From a virus: 25,312 bases of DNA. The translations under genes were made by a program, and so were the position numbers. Below, piece after piece: positions 1 through 5,548 of the stretch. The notes below the pieces were generated by a model that worked only from the letters and a program-made list of their open reading frames with translations, was not told the DNA's origin and did not search any database. The stretch covers positions 1 through 25,312 of IMG/VR virus record IMGVR_UViG_3300031885_000106; one strand, given 5' to 3'. Position 1 is the stretch's first letter. Every line of letters starts with the position of its first letter.

Positions 1-69
1 AACTTGTGTTCCCTTCCCTGAGGTCGTCCAACGGGAGCTTTGTCTCGGGACATTGGGCTCTTCTACCAC
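1..69 (-). CDS. Partial hypothetical protein (5' end only, runs off left edge)
   Basis: An open frame reads leftward from a GTG at 67-69 to the window edge without a stop (23 codons, beginning VVEEPNVPRQSS). The start was chosen because an AGGAGG ribosome binding site lies at 77-82, seven bases upstream, and a strong promoter (93-122) ends just before it. A second possible start is an ATG a few codons further in, in another frame (MSRDKAPVGRPQ), with a poorer ribosome binding site. Too little is present to name a function. It should be the first gene of another leftward operon. Confidence 0.45.
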   Translation of the reverse strand, partial: MVEEPNVPRQSSRWTTSGKGTQV

Positions 70-92
70 GAACTCGCCTCCTCTCTGCCTAT

Positions 93-122
93 ATTATAAA
101 GGAAGTACCCTCACGAAGGCAA
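93..122 (-). promoter_or_regulatory. Sigma70-like promoter, GTTGCGG family
   Basis: Read on the minus strand: -35 TTGCCT (117-122), 18-bp spacer, -10 TATAAT (93-98). The element GTTGCGG lies at 130-136, exactly 7 bp upstream of the -35. The same arrangement recurs at five to six other promoters in the window. It would transcribe the partial gene at 1-69. Confidence 0.8.
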
Positions 123-154
123 CCGGGTTCCGCAACTGCTTTTTACGGGCGGTG

Positions 155-409
155 CTAGTTGCGATACGTCAGCATGTCCCTGGCAAGACTCGGGAAGAAC
201 CCCGTCGCTTCGTCGAGGCTTAGCTTGCAGCCGTGGCGGGCGGTCCAGCGCACAGTGTCCCACTCCGACGATGCGAGCTCGTCCGGCTGCGCCCCGATGT
301 AGGCGGCCCAGTCGCCGGCTCCGCCTCCCACAGCGACAACGGCAATTCCCATTCCGTTCGCGTTCCAGTAGCGGTGCCTCAAGTGTCCTGCCGGTCTTGG
401 ATCAGTCAC
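155..409 (-). CDS. Hypothetical protein, 84 aa
   Basis: GTG start at 407-409 preceded by AGGAGG at 6-7 nt spacing, and overlapping the stop of the upstream gene by 8 bp, so translation is probably coupled. The protein has a Gly/Ala-rich segment (residues about 20-36) and a C-terminal half ending in SLARDMLTYRN. I do not recognise a family. It is the last gene of the leftward operon that starts at 3146. The stop codon sits inside a CGCAACT/AGTTGCG inverted repeat (131-137 and 157-163), which may act as a weak terminator. Confidence 0.7.
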   Translation of the reverse strand: MTDPRPAGHLRHRYWNANGMGIAVVAVGGGAGDWAAYIGAQPDELASSEWDTVRWTARHGCKLSLDEATGFFPSLARDMLTYRN

Positions 410-731
410 GGGTGTCCTCCTTTACTATGTTGACCTCTTGGATCTCCGACGTAGTGACCACACGCGGGTGGCGTTGCAGTTCGAGATACATTCCCTTACC
501 GACCCACCAAGGCCGGATCATCGAGCCTCCAAACGTCGAACCGTTAACGCGGTAGCCATCGTACATCCCACCCACGATGTTGCCCTCGCGTGAGCAAAGG
601 TAGGTGTGGTTCTTGGTCTTCACCTCTGCTCGGTAGCCGACCGGTAAGTCGTTGAGGAACAAGCCAGTCATCGTGTCTAGCGACCGCAGGGCGGCGTTGA
701 TCTCTGGCGAAAGGTTAGGATGGTCTTCCAC
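402..731 (-). CDS. Hypothetical protein, 109 aa, small beta-rich
   Basis: The frame is open further upstream (to 857), but that part overlaps the zinc-ribbon gene at 733-1011. The best start is a GTG at 729-731 with GGAG eight bases upstream; a second GTG at 738-740 is also possible. The C-terminal half (GMYDGYRVNGSTFGGSMIRP, then GKGMYLELQRHPRVVTTSEI) looks like a compact beta-sheet domain ending in a VxTSxIxxV segment. From memory this resembles phage-encoded conserved hypotheticals, but no function is known to me. It sits between a zinc-ribbon gene and the gene at 155-409 in one operon. Confidence 0.75.
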   Translation of the reverse strand: MEDHPNLSPEINAALRSLDTMTGLFLNDLPVGYRAEVKTKNHTYLCSREGNIVGGMYDGYRVNGSTFGGSMIRPWWVGKGMYLELQRHPRVVTTSEIQEVNIVKEDTRD

Positions 732-732
732 G

Positions 733-1011
733 TTAGACACTCCGAGGTGGCGGCCCGCCCGATACAGGTAGCGGCCGTAGCGACTCGTCGACCTCCTGCT
801 TCCAACCACAGACACATGAGTGGGGGATCGATTGCAGGAATTGGTGCCCGTGACCACAGCGGTATGCTCGCTCCTCGTGGCTCTCGTCGTGGTGGTGTAG
901 CACGCCGTCGGGATCGTAGTACTGCTGCGTCGTCCAGCCAGATGAGGTCACGTACGTCGAGAAGAAGAAGTTGCTGCGACGACCTTCCCGCACACACTTA
1001 GGACACTTCAT
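733..1011 (-). CDS. Small zinc-ribbon-like protein, 92 aa
   Basis: Starts at the ATG at 1009-1011, preceded by AAGGAGGT, and not at an earlier in-frame ATG. The start overlaps the stop of the upstream gene (ATGA). The protein begins MKCPKC (C3, C6), has a central YYDPDGVLHHHD segment, then YRCGHGH (C52) and CVCGW (C66, C68). The paired cysteines suggest one zinc site holding a small beta ribbon. Similar CxxC...DPDG..HHHD...CGH proteins occur in phages as conserved hypotheticals (from memory). The target, whether nucleic acid or protein, is unknown. Confidence 0.8.
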   Translation of the reverse strand: MKCPKCVREGRRSNFFFSTYVTSSGWTTQQYYDPDGVLHHHDESHEERAYRCGHGHQFLQSIPHSCVCGWKQEVDESLRPLPVSGGPPPRSV

Positions 1012-1166
1012 CGGACCTCCTTCAACTCCTTTATTGCCTCTCGCACCTCCTCGATGGTCCTCTTCCCACAAATCTCCCGCCATGCCTGCACGAAGTCCGT
1101 GTCTGTCTCCCTGTGGAAACCGCCGTGCTTATGAGGTACGATACCTTCGCCCGTGTGGTTGCGCAT
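1008..1166 (-). CDS. Small hypothetical protein, 52 aa
   Basis: ATG at 1164-1166, four bases after the stop of the upstream gene; TGA stop overlapping the next ATG (ATGA). The protein begins MRNHTGEGIVPH and ends in an amphipathic basic helix (IEEVREAIKELKEVR), clearly protein-like with normal codon use. The ribosome binding site is weak, so translation probably depends on coupling to the preceding gene. It fills what would otherwise be an unexplained gap in the operon. Function unknown. Confidence 0.75.
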   Translation of the reverse strand: MRNHTGEGIVPHKHGGFHRETDTDFVQAWREICGKRTIEEVREAIKELKEVR

Positions 1167-1170
1167 CTGA

Positions 1171-1383
1171 CTACCCAATCTTGAACCGGAGGATGACGTT
1201 GCGGCTGTCGCGGTTCACGATCTCGATGACATCCGCCCCGTTCTCGTCTAGCTTGTAGTGAGTAGCTGTAAACGCACAAGCCTCGCTGAGCGTGTCTGCC
1301 TCACCCACGAGGGTGGTAGCTTCGGGGCCCTCCTCGAATGTGTCCCAGTGGTAGATGCCGTACTGCTTCGTTGGACGTTCCAC
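1171..1383 (-). CDS. Hypothetical protein, 70 aa
   Basis: GTG start at 1381-1383 with AGGAG eight bases upstream. The protein (MERPTKQYGIYHWDTFEEGP...) looks like a small alpha/beta protein: an aromatic N-terminal strand, a helix (EACAFTATHYKL) and C-terminal strands DVIEIVNRDS and NVILRFKIG. It begins one base after the preceding gene's stop. Family not recognised. Confidence 0.8.
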   Translation of the reverse strand: MERPTKQYGIYHWDTFEEGPEATTLVGEADTLSEACAFTATHYKLDENGADVIEIVNRDSRNVILRFKIG

Positions 1384-1384
1384 G

Positions 1385-1546
1385 CTAACTCTCCTGTGTG
1401 TAGTGCTCTCGGAGCCGTGCGTACAGGTAGTCGACGTAGCTCGACGAGGCGTAGCAGAGTAGCCAGTCGGCGAACTCTACGGCGGCTGGGGATGCCTCGT
1501 GGAGGACGAGCTCGAGACCCCTAAGCTCGACTCTGAAACCTCCCAA
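1385..1546 (-). CDS. Small hypothetical protein, 53 aa (TTG start or readthrough product)
   Basis: The open frame from TTG (1544-1546) to TAG (1385-1387) encodes GGFRVELRGLELVL, then a helical, aromatic C-terminus (AVEFADWLLCYASS...DYLYARLREHY). It is convincing as protein but has no good ribosome binding site. It lies in the same frame as the gene just upstream (1550-1720), separated only by its TGA and one sense codon. Either it starts at TTG by translational coupling, or the TGA is read through to make one longer protein of about 111 residues. Confidence 0.6.
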   Translation of the reverse strand: MGGFRVELRGLELVLHEASPAAVEFADWLLCYASSSYVDYLYARLREHYTQES

Positions 1547-1549
1547 GCC

Positions 1550-1720
1550 TCACACGGCGTCCAGGACGCTGAAGGGAACCTCGATCGTCAAGTCCGTTGG
1601 GATGGACAGGACGAACGGATCCTCAGGAGCTCGGCCAATGAGCTCTTCCTTGAGCCTCTCGTCGGCTTCGTCAATGCCGGCCGCATCGACCTCTATCTTG
1701 GCATGGTACGTATACTTCAT
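1550..1720 (-). CDS. Small hypothetical protein, 56 aa
   Basis: ATG at 1718-1720 with AAGGAGG eight bases upstream, and an ATGA overlap with the preceding gene. Sequence begins MKYTYHAKIEVDAAGIDEAD and ends PTDLTIEVPFSVLDAV: strand-helix-strand, possibly a small alpha/beta fold. It ends in TGA with the frame staying open afterwards (see 1385-1546). Function unknown. Confidence 0.75.
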   Translation of the reverse strand: MKYTYHAKIEVDAAGIDEADERLKEELIGRAPEDPFVLSIPTDLTIEVPFSVLDAV

Positions 1721-1914
1721 GTGTCCTCCTTCTCATGGACGAAGGCTGGGTGGGGACGAAAGCGCAGGAAGGCGATGCCGTCCAGACAGATCCAGACACG
1801 TCCGTCCTTCGCCACCTGGATACCGAAGTCTCCCGTGTAGGGGAAGCTCCCCTCTGGCGGCATGTTCTCGATGGTAACGATGCCGTACTGGTGCGTTTCG
1901 GGTAACTCCCGCAT
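1717..1914 (-). CDS. Hypothetical protein, 65 aa
   Basis: ATG at 1912-1914 behind an AGGGGGG ribosome binding site. Mostly short beta strands (YGIVTIENMP, DFGIQVAKDGRVWICLDG, AFLRFRPH), suggesting a small beta-barrel or SH3-like fold. Overlaps the next gene by ATGA. I do not recognise the family. Confidence 0.8.
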   Translation of the reverse strand: MRELPETHQYGIVTIENMPPEGSFPYTGDFGIQVAKDGRVWICLDGIAFLRFRPHPAFVHEKEDT

Positions 1915-1928
1915 GGTCGCCCCCCTAC

Positions 1929-1985
1929 CTACGGCTGACGTTCCCCTCTCCAGTTGTTAGCCGGAACCTCAACGTAGTATCCCAT
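1929..1985 (-). CDS. Candidate microprotein, 18 aa
   Basis: ATG at 1983-1985 with a near-perfect AAGGAGG ribosome binding site that overlaps the stop codon of the preceding 30-codon gene. Encodes MGYYVEVPANNWRGERQP and ends 14 bases before the next gene. The strong ribosome binding site and tight fit between two genes are the only evidence, and a leader role for the next gene is equally possible. Confidence 0.5.
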   Translation of the reverse strand: MGYYVEVPANNWRGERQP

Positions 1986-1994
1986 GTTGCCTCC

Positions 1995-2087
1995 TTACCA
2001 TGGCCACCTGACCAAGATCCACAGGAGCGTTGCGACTATCGTTGCGACAGCTCCGATGCCCGACCAGTCGCGGTGCTTTCGCCTCAT
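1995..2087 (-). CDS. Small membrane protein, 30 aa
   Basis: ATG at 2085-2087; its GGAGG lies inside the last codons of the upstream gene. The protein is a basic N-terminus (MRRKHRDW) followed by one hydrophobic segment (GIGAVATIVATLLWILV, about residues 11-27) and RWPW. This is a single transmembrane helix with positive-inside N-terminus. It could be a regulatory or inhibitory phage membrane peptide; no specific role can be read from sequence. Confidence 0.65.
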   Translation of the reverse strand: MRRKHRDWSGIGAVATIVATLLWILVRWPW

Positions 2088-2089
2088 GC

Positions 2090-2515
2090 TCAGTCCTCCA
2101 CGAAGATGACGTAGTAAGGCATTCCGCCTGGGAGGGTGCTCCACATGTCTCGAGGCATCAGGCACTTCGCGAGCTTCAGTCCGACCGCCAGGCAGAACAG
2201 CTGCTCCATCCGTAGGTGCAGTCCTGTCCACTGGCGTCCGTTCTCCTGGTTACAGGCGTTGAGGAAGCTCCAGCCATCCCCAACGTTCTGGCGGAACTTC
2301 TTCGGAAGTGCCCTGAGCCACATCGTCACCTTCGGCCGCTTGGCCTCCAGCCGTACGGGGTGGAACCCGAATGTGTTGACGATGCCCTGGACGACTACCG
2401 TCCCTTCAGGCGGCATCTTAGCCTGCGAGTCGAGTTCCTCATCTCTGTAGAGGCAGTCCCGAAAGGCCGCCTCGACCTCGCTGGGGTCTATAACAATTTT
2501 GTTATCGCTGGTCAT
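2090..2515 (-). CDS. Conserved-looking phage hypothetical protein, 141 aa
   Basis: Start set at the ATG at 2513-2515 because AAAGGAGG lies seven bases upstream, although the frame is open to 2560. Recognisable segments are AAFRDCLYRDEE (12-30), PPEGTVVVQGIVNTFGFHP (35-53), GWSFLNACNQENGRQWTG (95-115) and PRDMWSTLPGGMPYYV near the end. This pattern resembles a family of phage/bacterial hypotheticals I have seen without known function. No catalytic motif is evident. It is the second gene after the promoter at 3170-3199. Confidence 0.8.
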   Translation of the reverse strand: MTSDNKIVIDPSEVEAAFRDCLYRDEELDSQAKMPPEGTVVVQGIVNTFGFHPVRLEAKRPKVTMWLRALPKKFRQNVGDGWSFLNACNQENGRQWTGLHLRMEQLFCLAVGLKLAKCLMPRDMWSTLPGGMPYYVIFVED

Positions 2516-2538
2516 GTGACCTCCTTTCTTCGACCCTC

Positions 2539-2612
2539 GTCTAGAGACTGGGTAGTACACCGAGGTCCTCTCGTCGTCGTTTATGGCACAAAGCCTATTC
2601 CAGTCTCTAGAC
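2539..2612. repeat. 13-bp perfect inverted repeat with 48-nt loop
   Basis: GTCTAGAGACTGG (2539-2551) and CCAGTCTCTAGAC (2600-2612) are exact reverse complements. The pair straddles the stop codon of the gene at 2607-3146 and the leader of the gene at 2090-2515. It could form an intercistronic RNA hairpin affecting termination, processing or translation of the second gene, or be a protein-binding site. Confidence 0.7.
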
Positions 2613-3146
2613 CGGAGTCGAAGTCTCCTTCGGTGTGGGGTTCACCGTTTTGCTGGACGAACCGCCAGAGCTTCGGCTGTACAGCACTACTGGGCGCTGA
2701 CATCGGTCGGCGACGTTTTGAGCGATCTCGTCACCCCGATCGAACCTGCCGATAACACTTCCGGGGCGGTCGATGTAGAGGACGTTCTTGATCGTACGTG
2801 TCACACCCTCAAACTCCCAGCGCTCTCCGACCACTACGAACGTACGGTGCTTGTCGCGGACGTCGATGTCGGTGTCTGCGAAGAGGGCCTCCGAGTTGGA
2901 TTGCCACGGCCCTGTGAGTACCTTGACGCTCCCATCGACGAGGCGGAACTTCAACGTGTCACCGCCGAAGCCGCGTGGGTAATCCTTTGGGGAGCCCTCG
3001 ACGTAGATGTGGTCGGCCTCGCCCTCCATCGAGTCGGTGCTCACGAGCCACGTACGTCCCGTCTTGCCGACGACCTTACGGTACGTACGCTCTTCGGCCA
3101 TAGCCGCGGCCGAGACCATCCCTTGGTGAGGTACTACATAGTCCAT
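2607..3146 (-). CDS. Conserved-looking phage hypothetical protein, 179 aa
   Basis: ATG at 3144-3146 with AAGGAGA 7-8 bases upstream; first gene behind the promoter at 3170-3199. Recognisable blocks are WLVSTDSMEGEADHIYVEG (about 33-51), LKFRLVDGSVKVLTGPWQSN (65-84), ALFADTDIDVRDKHRTFVVV (about 87-106), and a C-terminal part with IGRFDRGDEIAQNVAD and YSRSSGGSSS. The blocks look conserved and globular, and resemble a hypothetical family found in phages of several hosts (from memory). No enzyme motif can be assigned. Confidence 0.8.
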   Translation of the reverse strand: MDYVVPHQGMVSAAAMAEERTYRKVVGKTGRTWLVSTDSMEGEADHIYVEGSPKDYPRGFGGDTLKFRLVDGSVKVLTGPWQSNSEALFADTDIDVRDKHRTFVVVGERWEFEGVTRTIKNVLYIDRPGSVIGRFDRGDEIAQNVADRCQRPVVLYSRSSGGSSSKTVNPTPKETSTPV

Positions 3147-3169
3147 TCGATGCTCTCCTTCCTGCCCTT

Positions 3170-3199
3170 ATTATAAATGGAGAGCTACGCTCAATGCAA
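3170..3199 (-). promoter_or_regulatory. Sigma70-like promoter, GTTGCGG family
   Basis: Minus strand: -35 TTGCAT (3194-3199), 18-bp spacer, -10 TATAAT (3170-3175). Upstream lies CCCGG, then TTTGCCA (3207-3213), which aligns with the GTTGCGG element of sister promoters at the same 7-bp distance. It drives the operon from 3146 down to 155. Confidence 0.8.
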
Positions 3200-3225
3200 C
3201 CGGGTGTGGCAAAAGTAGTTGCGGA

Positions 3226-3393
3226 CTACAGGTGGTCCCACTGATACGGCCTGTCGCATCGAGCACACCAGCCGTAAGCCGACGTCGCCCAGACACTACC
3301 TGGTGGAATAGCGACGGGTCCTACACGCATCGTGCCGAGTACGGTCACGACCGGCTGATGCAGTCCGAGCTTGCAGAGTATCCACCCTAGCAT
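3226..3393 (-). CDS. Small zinc-binding protein, 55 aa (DUF1660-like)
   Basis: The ATG at 3391-3393 was chosen because GGGAG lies seven bases upstream; the frame extends to 3462 but there it overlaps the gene at 3405-3602. The protein is MLGWILCKLGLH (C7, H12) followed by GWCARCDRPYQW (C43, C46). An N-terminal C-x4-H and a C-terminal CxxC are typical of the short phage/bacterial proteins grouped as DUF1660, which probably bind one zinc ion. The assignment is by pattern only. Confidence 0.7.
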   Translation of the reverse strand: MLGWILCKLGLHQPVVTVLGTMRVGPVAIPPGSVWATSAYGWCARCDRPYQWDHL

Positions 3394-3404
3394 GTCACGA
3401 CTCC

Positions 3405-3602
3405 CTATTCGACCTCTACGTACTCCATCGTGAGCTGAAGCAGTTCGTCGTACGAGTGGCATCGCGTCGCCTTCCCCATGTACTCGGTAGCTGCCTCTCG
3501 CATGTCGGCGTCCTTCAACGCTCGGGAAACGAGCCCCATGATCGTGAAGGCGTTCCCGTCCTCCCCCACGAGCTTACATGGGGGCTTCTCAGTACGGTCC
3601 AT
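3405..3602 (-). CDS. Conserved-looking hypothetical protein, 65 aa
   Basis: ATG at 3600-3602 with GGGAGG six bases upstream. Contains KLVGEDGNAFTIMGLVSRAL (about 10-29), then an Ala-rich helix and YDELLQLTMEYVEVE at the C-terminus. This pattern is one I associate with a small, mostly helical protein family common in phages and bacteria, function unknown. Part of the operon from 4135. Confidence 0.85.
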   Translation of the reverse strand: MDRTEKPPCKLVGEDGNAFTIMGLVSRALKDADMREAATEYMGKATRCHSYDELLQLTMEYVEVE

Positions 3603-3616
3603 TCGTTCCTCCCTTC

Positions 3617-3817
3617 CTAGTGCTCAACGAGCAATCGATCGGTAGGCCAAGATGTGACGCGTGCGCCCGTTAACGCGATGCGGCCGACGATCTTCCCGCC
3701 GTGCCAGCCCTCGAGCTTTGCGTCTGACGCCCCCGAGGTGTCGATGATCACTCCCTCAGACGGGAGTCCCACGTTCTCCGAGTAGAACTCCATGTGGAGC
3801 AGTCTTGGCTCCGTCAT
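3617..3817 (-). CDS. Hypothetical protein, 66 aa
   Basis: ATG at 3815-3817 with GGGAGG six bases upstream. The sequence (MTEPRLLHMEFYSENVGLPS...) shows alternating strands: VIIDTSG, KIVGRIALTGARV. The first 63 bases overlap the end of the upstream gene in another frame. Family not recognised. Confidence 0.8.
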   Translation of the reverse strand: MTEPRLLHMEFYSENVGLPSEGVIIDTSGASDAKLEGWHGGKIVGRIALTGARVTSWPTDRLLVEH

Positions 3818-3995
3818 GTCGCCTCCCTACCTTTGCGTCCTCCTTACGGAGGTGGTGGGCCACTGCGCCAGGGCGGGTGTTAACCTCGCGACCGCGTTTC
3901 CCTGCAACCCCAGCGCAGCGAGCCCATGTGTGCGGGCGTTTGGGCTTCGCCTCCACAGCGGGTTTTGTAACCCGAACGTATGGGTGCTTCCCCAT
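3756..3995 (-). CDS. Possible hypothetical protein, 79 aa, basic
   Basis: ATG at 3993-3995 overlaps the previous gene's stop (TAATG) and has GAGGTGA upstream, so initiation by coupling is likely. The protein is strongly basic (MGKHPYVRVTKPAVEAKPKR...) and rich in Arg, Lys and Gly with little predicted structure. It overlaps the next gene by 62 bp, which is unusual here; the true product may be shorter or affected by a frameshift. No family recognised. Confidence 0.5.
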   Translation of the reverse strand: MGKHPYVRVTKPAVEAKPKRPHTWARCAGVAGKRGREVNTRPGAVAHHLRKEDAKVGRRHDGAKTAPHGVLLGERGTPV

Positions 3996-4135
3996 TAGTC
4001 ACCTCGTCCCTTGCAGCCCACCTCGTGCTGCGTTATGTGTCGGCCGCAGATGGGTTGGTCGCACGCCTTACACCTGAGTGTCGTTAGCTGAACACACTCA
4101 GGCCAGCGGAGACACCTGATCAGTCTCTTCATCAT
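3995..4135 (-). CDS. Small zinc-finger protein, 46 aa
   Basis: Starts at ATG 4133-4135 (a second ATG follows at once), behind AAAGGGGG. The protein begins MMKRLIRCLRWPEC and continues RCKACDQPICGRHITQHEVGC: C22, C25, C30, H33, H37 and C41 follow C8 and C14. Eight Cys/His ligands in 46 residues suggest two zinc sites; CxxC-x4-CxxH-x3-H-x3-C recalls AN1/RING-type treble clefs. Such tiny zinc proteins in phages may act as transcription or protein-interaction factors (inference). First gene after the promoter at 4155-4185. Confidence 0.75.
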   Translation of the reverse strand: MMKRLIRCLRWPECVQLTTLRCKACDQPICGRHITQHEVGCKGRGD

Positions 4136-4154
4136 CTCGCCCCCTTTCGACTAT

Positions 4155-4185
4155 ATTATACCCCAGCCGTCCCCCGACAAAGCAA
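4155..4185 (-). promoter_or_regulatory. Sigma70-like promoter, GTTGCGG family (variant)
   Basis: Minus strand: -35 TTGCTT (4180-4185), 19-bp spacer, -10 TATAAT (4155-4160) followed by ATAG. CTCCCGG precedes the -35, as in the promoter at 7246-7275, but the upstream element is degenerate (GTGTAGG, 4193-4199). It would transcribe the operon 4135-3226. Confidence 0.75.
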
Positions 4186-4419
4186 CCGGGAGCCTACACA
4201 GTGGCTTCGGATCTGCGAGAGACAGTGAGAGAGAGAGTGAGTTAAAAAATATATACCCCCTTATATAAATTATTACTGCACAATCGATTTCGCAGAGCTT
4301 CTTCCGTTATAGTATATATTTTTTTGTACACTGTCTCTCTCTCTCTCTCTAATAGGTCGGCAGCTACTCTTTCTATTGGAGACAGTGTGCCGACCTCCGA
4401 GAGAGTGACTCTCTCAAAG
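4186..4419. other. Non-coding A+T-rich block with GA/CT inverted repeats (candidate replication origin)
   Basis: No convincing gene is seen. GAGAGACAGTG (4217-4227) is the exact reverse complement of CACTGTCTCTC (4329-4339), and both sit in GA or CT runs. Between them lies an A+T-rich stretch with long A/T tracts (4242-4328), unlike the G+C-rich genes around it. To the right are AGGTCGGCA (4354-4362) / TGCCGACCT (4388-4396) and a 7-bp hairpin with a TGA loop, GAGAGAG/CTCTCTC (4399-4415). A melting-prone core flanked by structured arms between two operons suggests a replication origin. A structured non-coding RNA is the main alternative. Confidence 0.45.
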
Positions 4420-4698
4420 CTACTGGCACTGGCAGAGACCCGCTGCGCACACCGGCCCCTTCCCCGCAGCGTCGTAGTTTGCCTCCGTAATAGCCCTACC
4501 ACAACAGCTGCAGGTGAACTCCGCCTGCGGCTCCGTATGGTCTCTGTCTCTCTGCCGGCGCTTGGCATTGTACTCCTGGTTGTACACTACCGTACGCCGT
4601 ACTATCTGCTCCTTGTTCTTGAGGTAGTAGCCCCTGTGGTAGAGCTTGCGCCGGCGTACCCGTTCCTGCTCCTTGGTCAGGACCTCCTCTGCTGTCAT
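4420..4698 (-). CDS. Basic protein with C-terminal Cys cluster, 92 aa
   Basis: The ATG at 4696-4698 was chosen because CAGGAGG lies six bases upstream; the frame also contains a GTG at 4761 with no good ribosome binding site. Residues 11-54 form a basic, Tyr-rich helical region (RVRRRKLYHRGYYLKNKEQI), of a kind often found next to zinc or HNH-type domains. The C-terminus holds C63, C65, C66, C84, C89 and C91, probably binding zinc. This suggests a nucleic-acid-binding protein; no nuclease motif is visible. The Y/K/R-rich region is loosely similar in style to the SEKGK-repeat proteins nearby. Confidence 0.7.
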   Translation of the reverse strand: MTAEEVLTKEQERVRRRKLYHRGYYLKNKEQIVRRTVVYNQEYNAKRRQRDRDHTEPQAEFTCSCCGRAITEANYDAAGKGPVCAAGLCQCQ

Positions 4699-4767
4699 GT
4701 CGGCCTCCTGCGCAAAGTGCCTCCGTACGAGTTCCCCCAATAGACTGTGCCTCTTTTGCACTGTCGT

Positions 4768-5208
4768 CTAGTTGTCTAGCCCCCTTTCGTCCCACATGAA
4801 GCCTCTGCCCCCACCAGCAGTAATACCTCCCGTAGTGACGTCAAGGATGACTTCGTGGTCTTCACCGTCGAACCAGTGAATGCTCACCTCGGTGTCTGGG
4901 AAGGCACACTTGACCAGCTCCAGCGTGATTAGGTTCATCCGGAGCTGCGGAAGGATCCCCTGGAGCTCCTTCAGCATCAGGCGTGCCTTCAGGTGCGACT
5001 CGGGAGGTAGTTCGTCGTCGAAGTCTTCTTCGGAGACGAACGTGTAGTCCTCGTGACTGACTCCGTCTGCTCCGTCCCAGGCGGTCTGGACGAGAACATC
5101 CAGTGCGTCTGCTCTGTCGTACGCGTCGAACTCTTCTGGAGTTTCGAAGTCGCACTCGACCACCTCGACTCCGAGGACCCGCTTGAAGTTGAACCGTTTG
5201 GCCCTCAA
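4768..5208 (-). CDS. Hypothetical protein, 146 aa, acidic
   Basis: TTG start at 5206-5208, five bases after a full AAAGGAGGT ribosome binding site. The N-terminus is basic and short (MRAKRFNFKRVLG), the middle strongly acidic (DFETPEEFDAYDRADALDV, FVSEEDFDDELPPES). The C-terminal half looks like an alpha/beta fold (MNLITLELVKCAFP, VSIHWFDGEDHEVILDVTTG) and ends in a Gly-rich tail. I do not recognise it. Second gene of the operon starting at 5470. Confidence 0.8.
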   Translation of the reverse strand: MRAKRFNFKRVLGVEVVECDFETPEEFDAYDRADALDVLVQTAWDGADGVSHEDYTFVSEEDFDDELPPESHLKARLMLKELQGILPQLRMNLITLELVKCAFPDTEVSIHWFDGEDHEVILDVTTGGITAGGGRGFMWDERGLDN

Positions 5209-5221
5209 TCGGTACCTCCTT

Positions 5222-5470
5222 TCACTCTGGGATGACTACCATCATCCCGAGGTACTCCCCGTAGTGGGTTACGCCACACGGCGATCCGTCCGCCTTCTCC
5301 GTGTGTCGATTACCCAAGCAGAGTGTGTTCGGGTTGTCAGCAGTCACTCTCTCCCCGCAACCGGGGCATGTCCATTTGATGAACACAAGAGCTCTCGGCT
5401 TTTCAGCCAGGAGCTTGTTCGCCCTCCGTATGAGGTCGTCCCTGTGAATGTCGTTCACCTTCTCGGGCAA
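5222..5470 (-). CDS. Zinc-ribbon protein, 82 aa
   Basis: TTG start at 5468-5470 behind AAAGGAGGT. After an N-terminal helical part (residues 6-24, DIHRDDLIRRANKLL) comes WTCPGCGERVTADNPNTLC (C35, C38, C51), H56 and C65, a plausible zinc-binding set. The IKWTCPGCGERV and HTEKADGSPCG blocks look like a phage hypothetical family I have seen annotated without function. First gene of its operon, with a leader nearly identical to that of the gene at 6947-7204. Confidence 0.8.
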   Translation of the reverse strand: MPEKVNDIHRDDLIRRANKLLAEKPRALVFIKWTCPGCGERVTADNPNTLCLGNRHTEKADGSPCGVTHYGEYLGMMVVIPE

Positions 5471-5476
5471 TGCCTA

Positions 5477-5518
5477 CCTCCTTTCGGTTTGTTACCTCTC
5501 TATCCTATCTATATTGTA
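5477..5518 (-). promoter_or_regulatory. Conserved transcript leader
   Basis: The leader from -10 to ribosome binding site matches that at 7211-7251: a 17-bp identical block, AACAAACCGAAAGGAGG on the minus strand, plus a matching TAGGATAG block. A shorter version precedes the gene at 7455-7733. Conservation beyond the ribosome binding site suggests duplication of the promoter-leader unit or selection on the leader. Confidence 0.6.
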
Positions 5519-5548
5519 ATTGTACTACGCCCTCGCCGACTATGTCAC
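5519..5548 (-). promoter_or_regulatory. Sigma70-like promoter, GTTGCGG family
   Basis: Minus strand: -35 GTGACA (5543-5548), 18-bp spacer, -10 TACAAT (5519-5524); a second TACAAT lies at 5513-5518. GTTGCGG (5556-5562) is exactly 7 bp upstream of the -35, which decides between the two -10 candidates. Drives the operon 5470 to 4420. Confidence 0.7.

Noticed and set aside
402-857. Using the full open frame to 857 for the 109-residue protein.
   Set aside because: The first 42 codons lie inside the zinc-ribbon gene and have no ribosome binding site; the GTG at 729-731 fits better.
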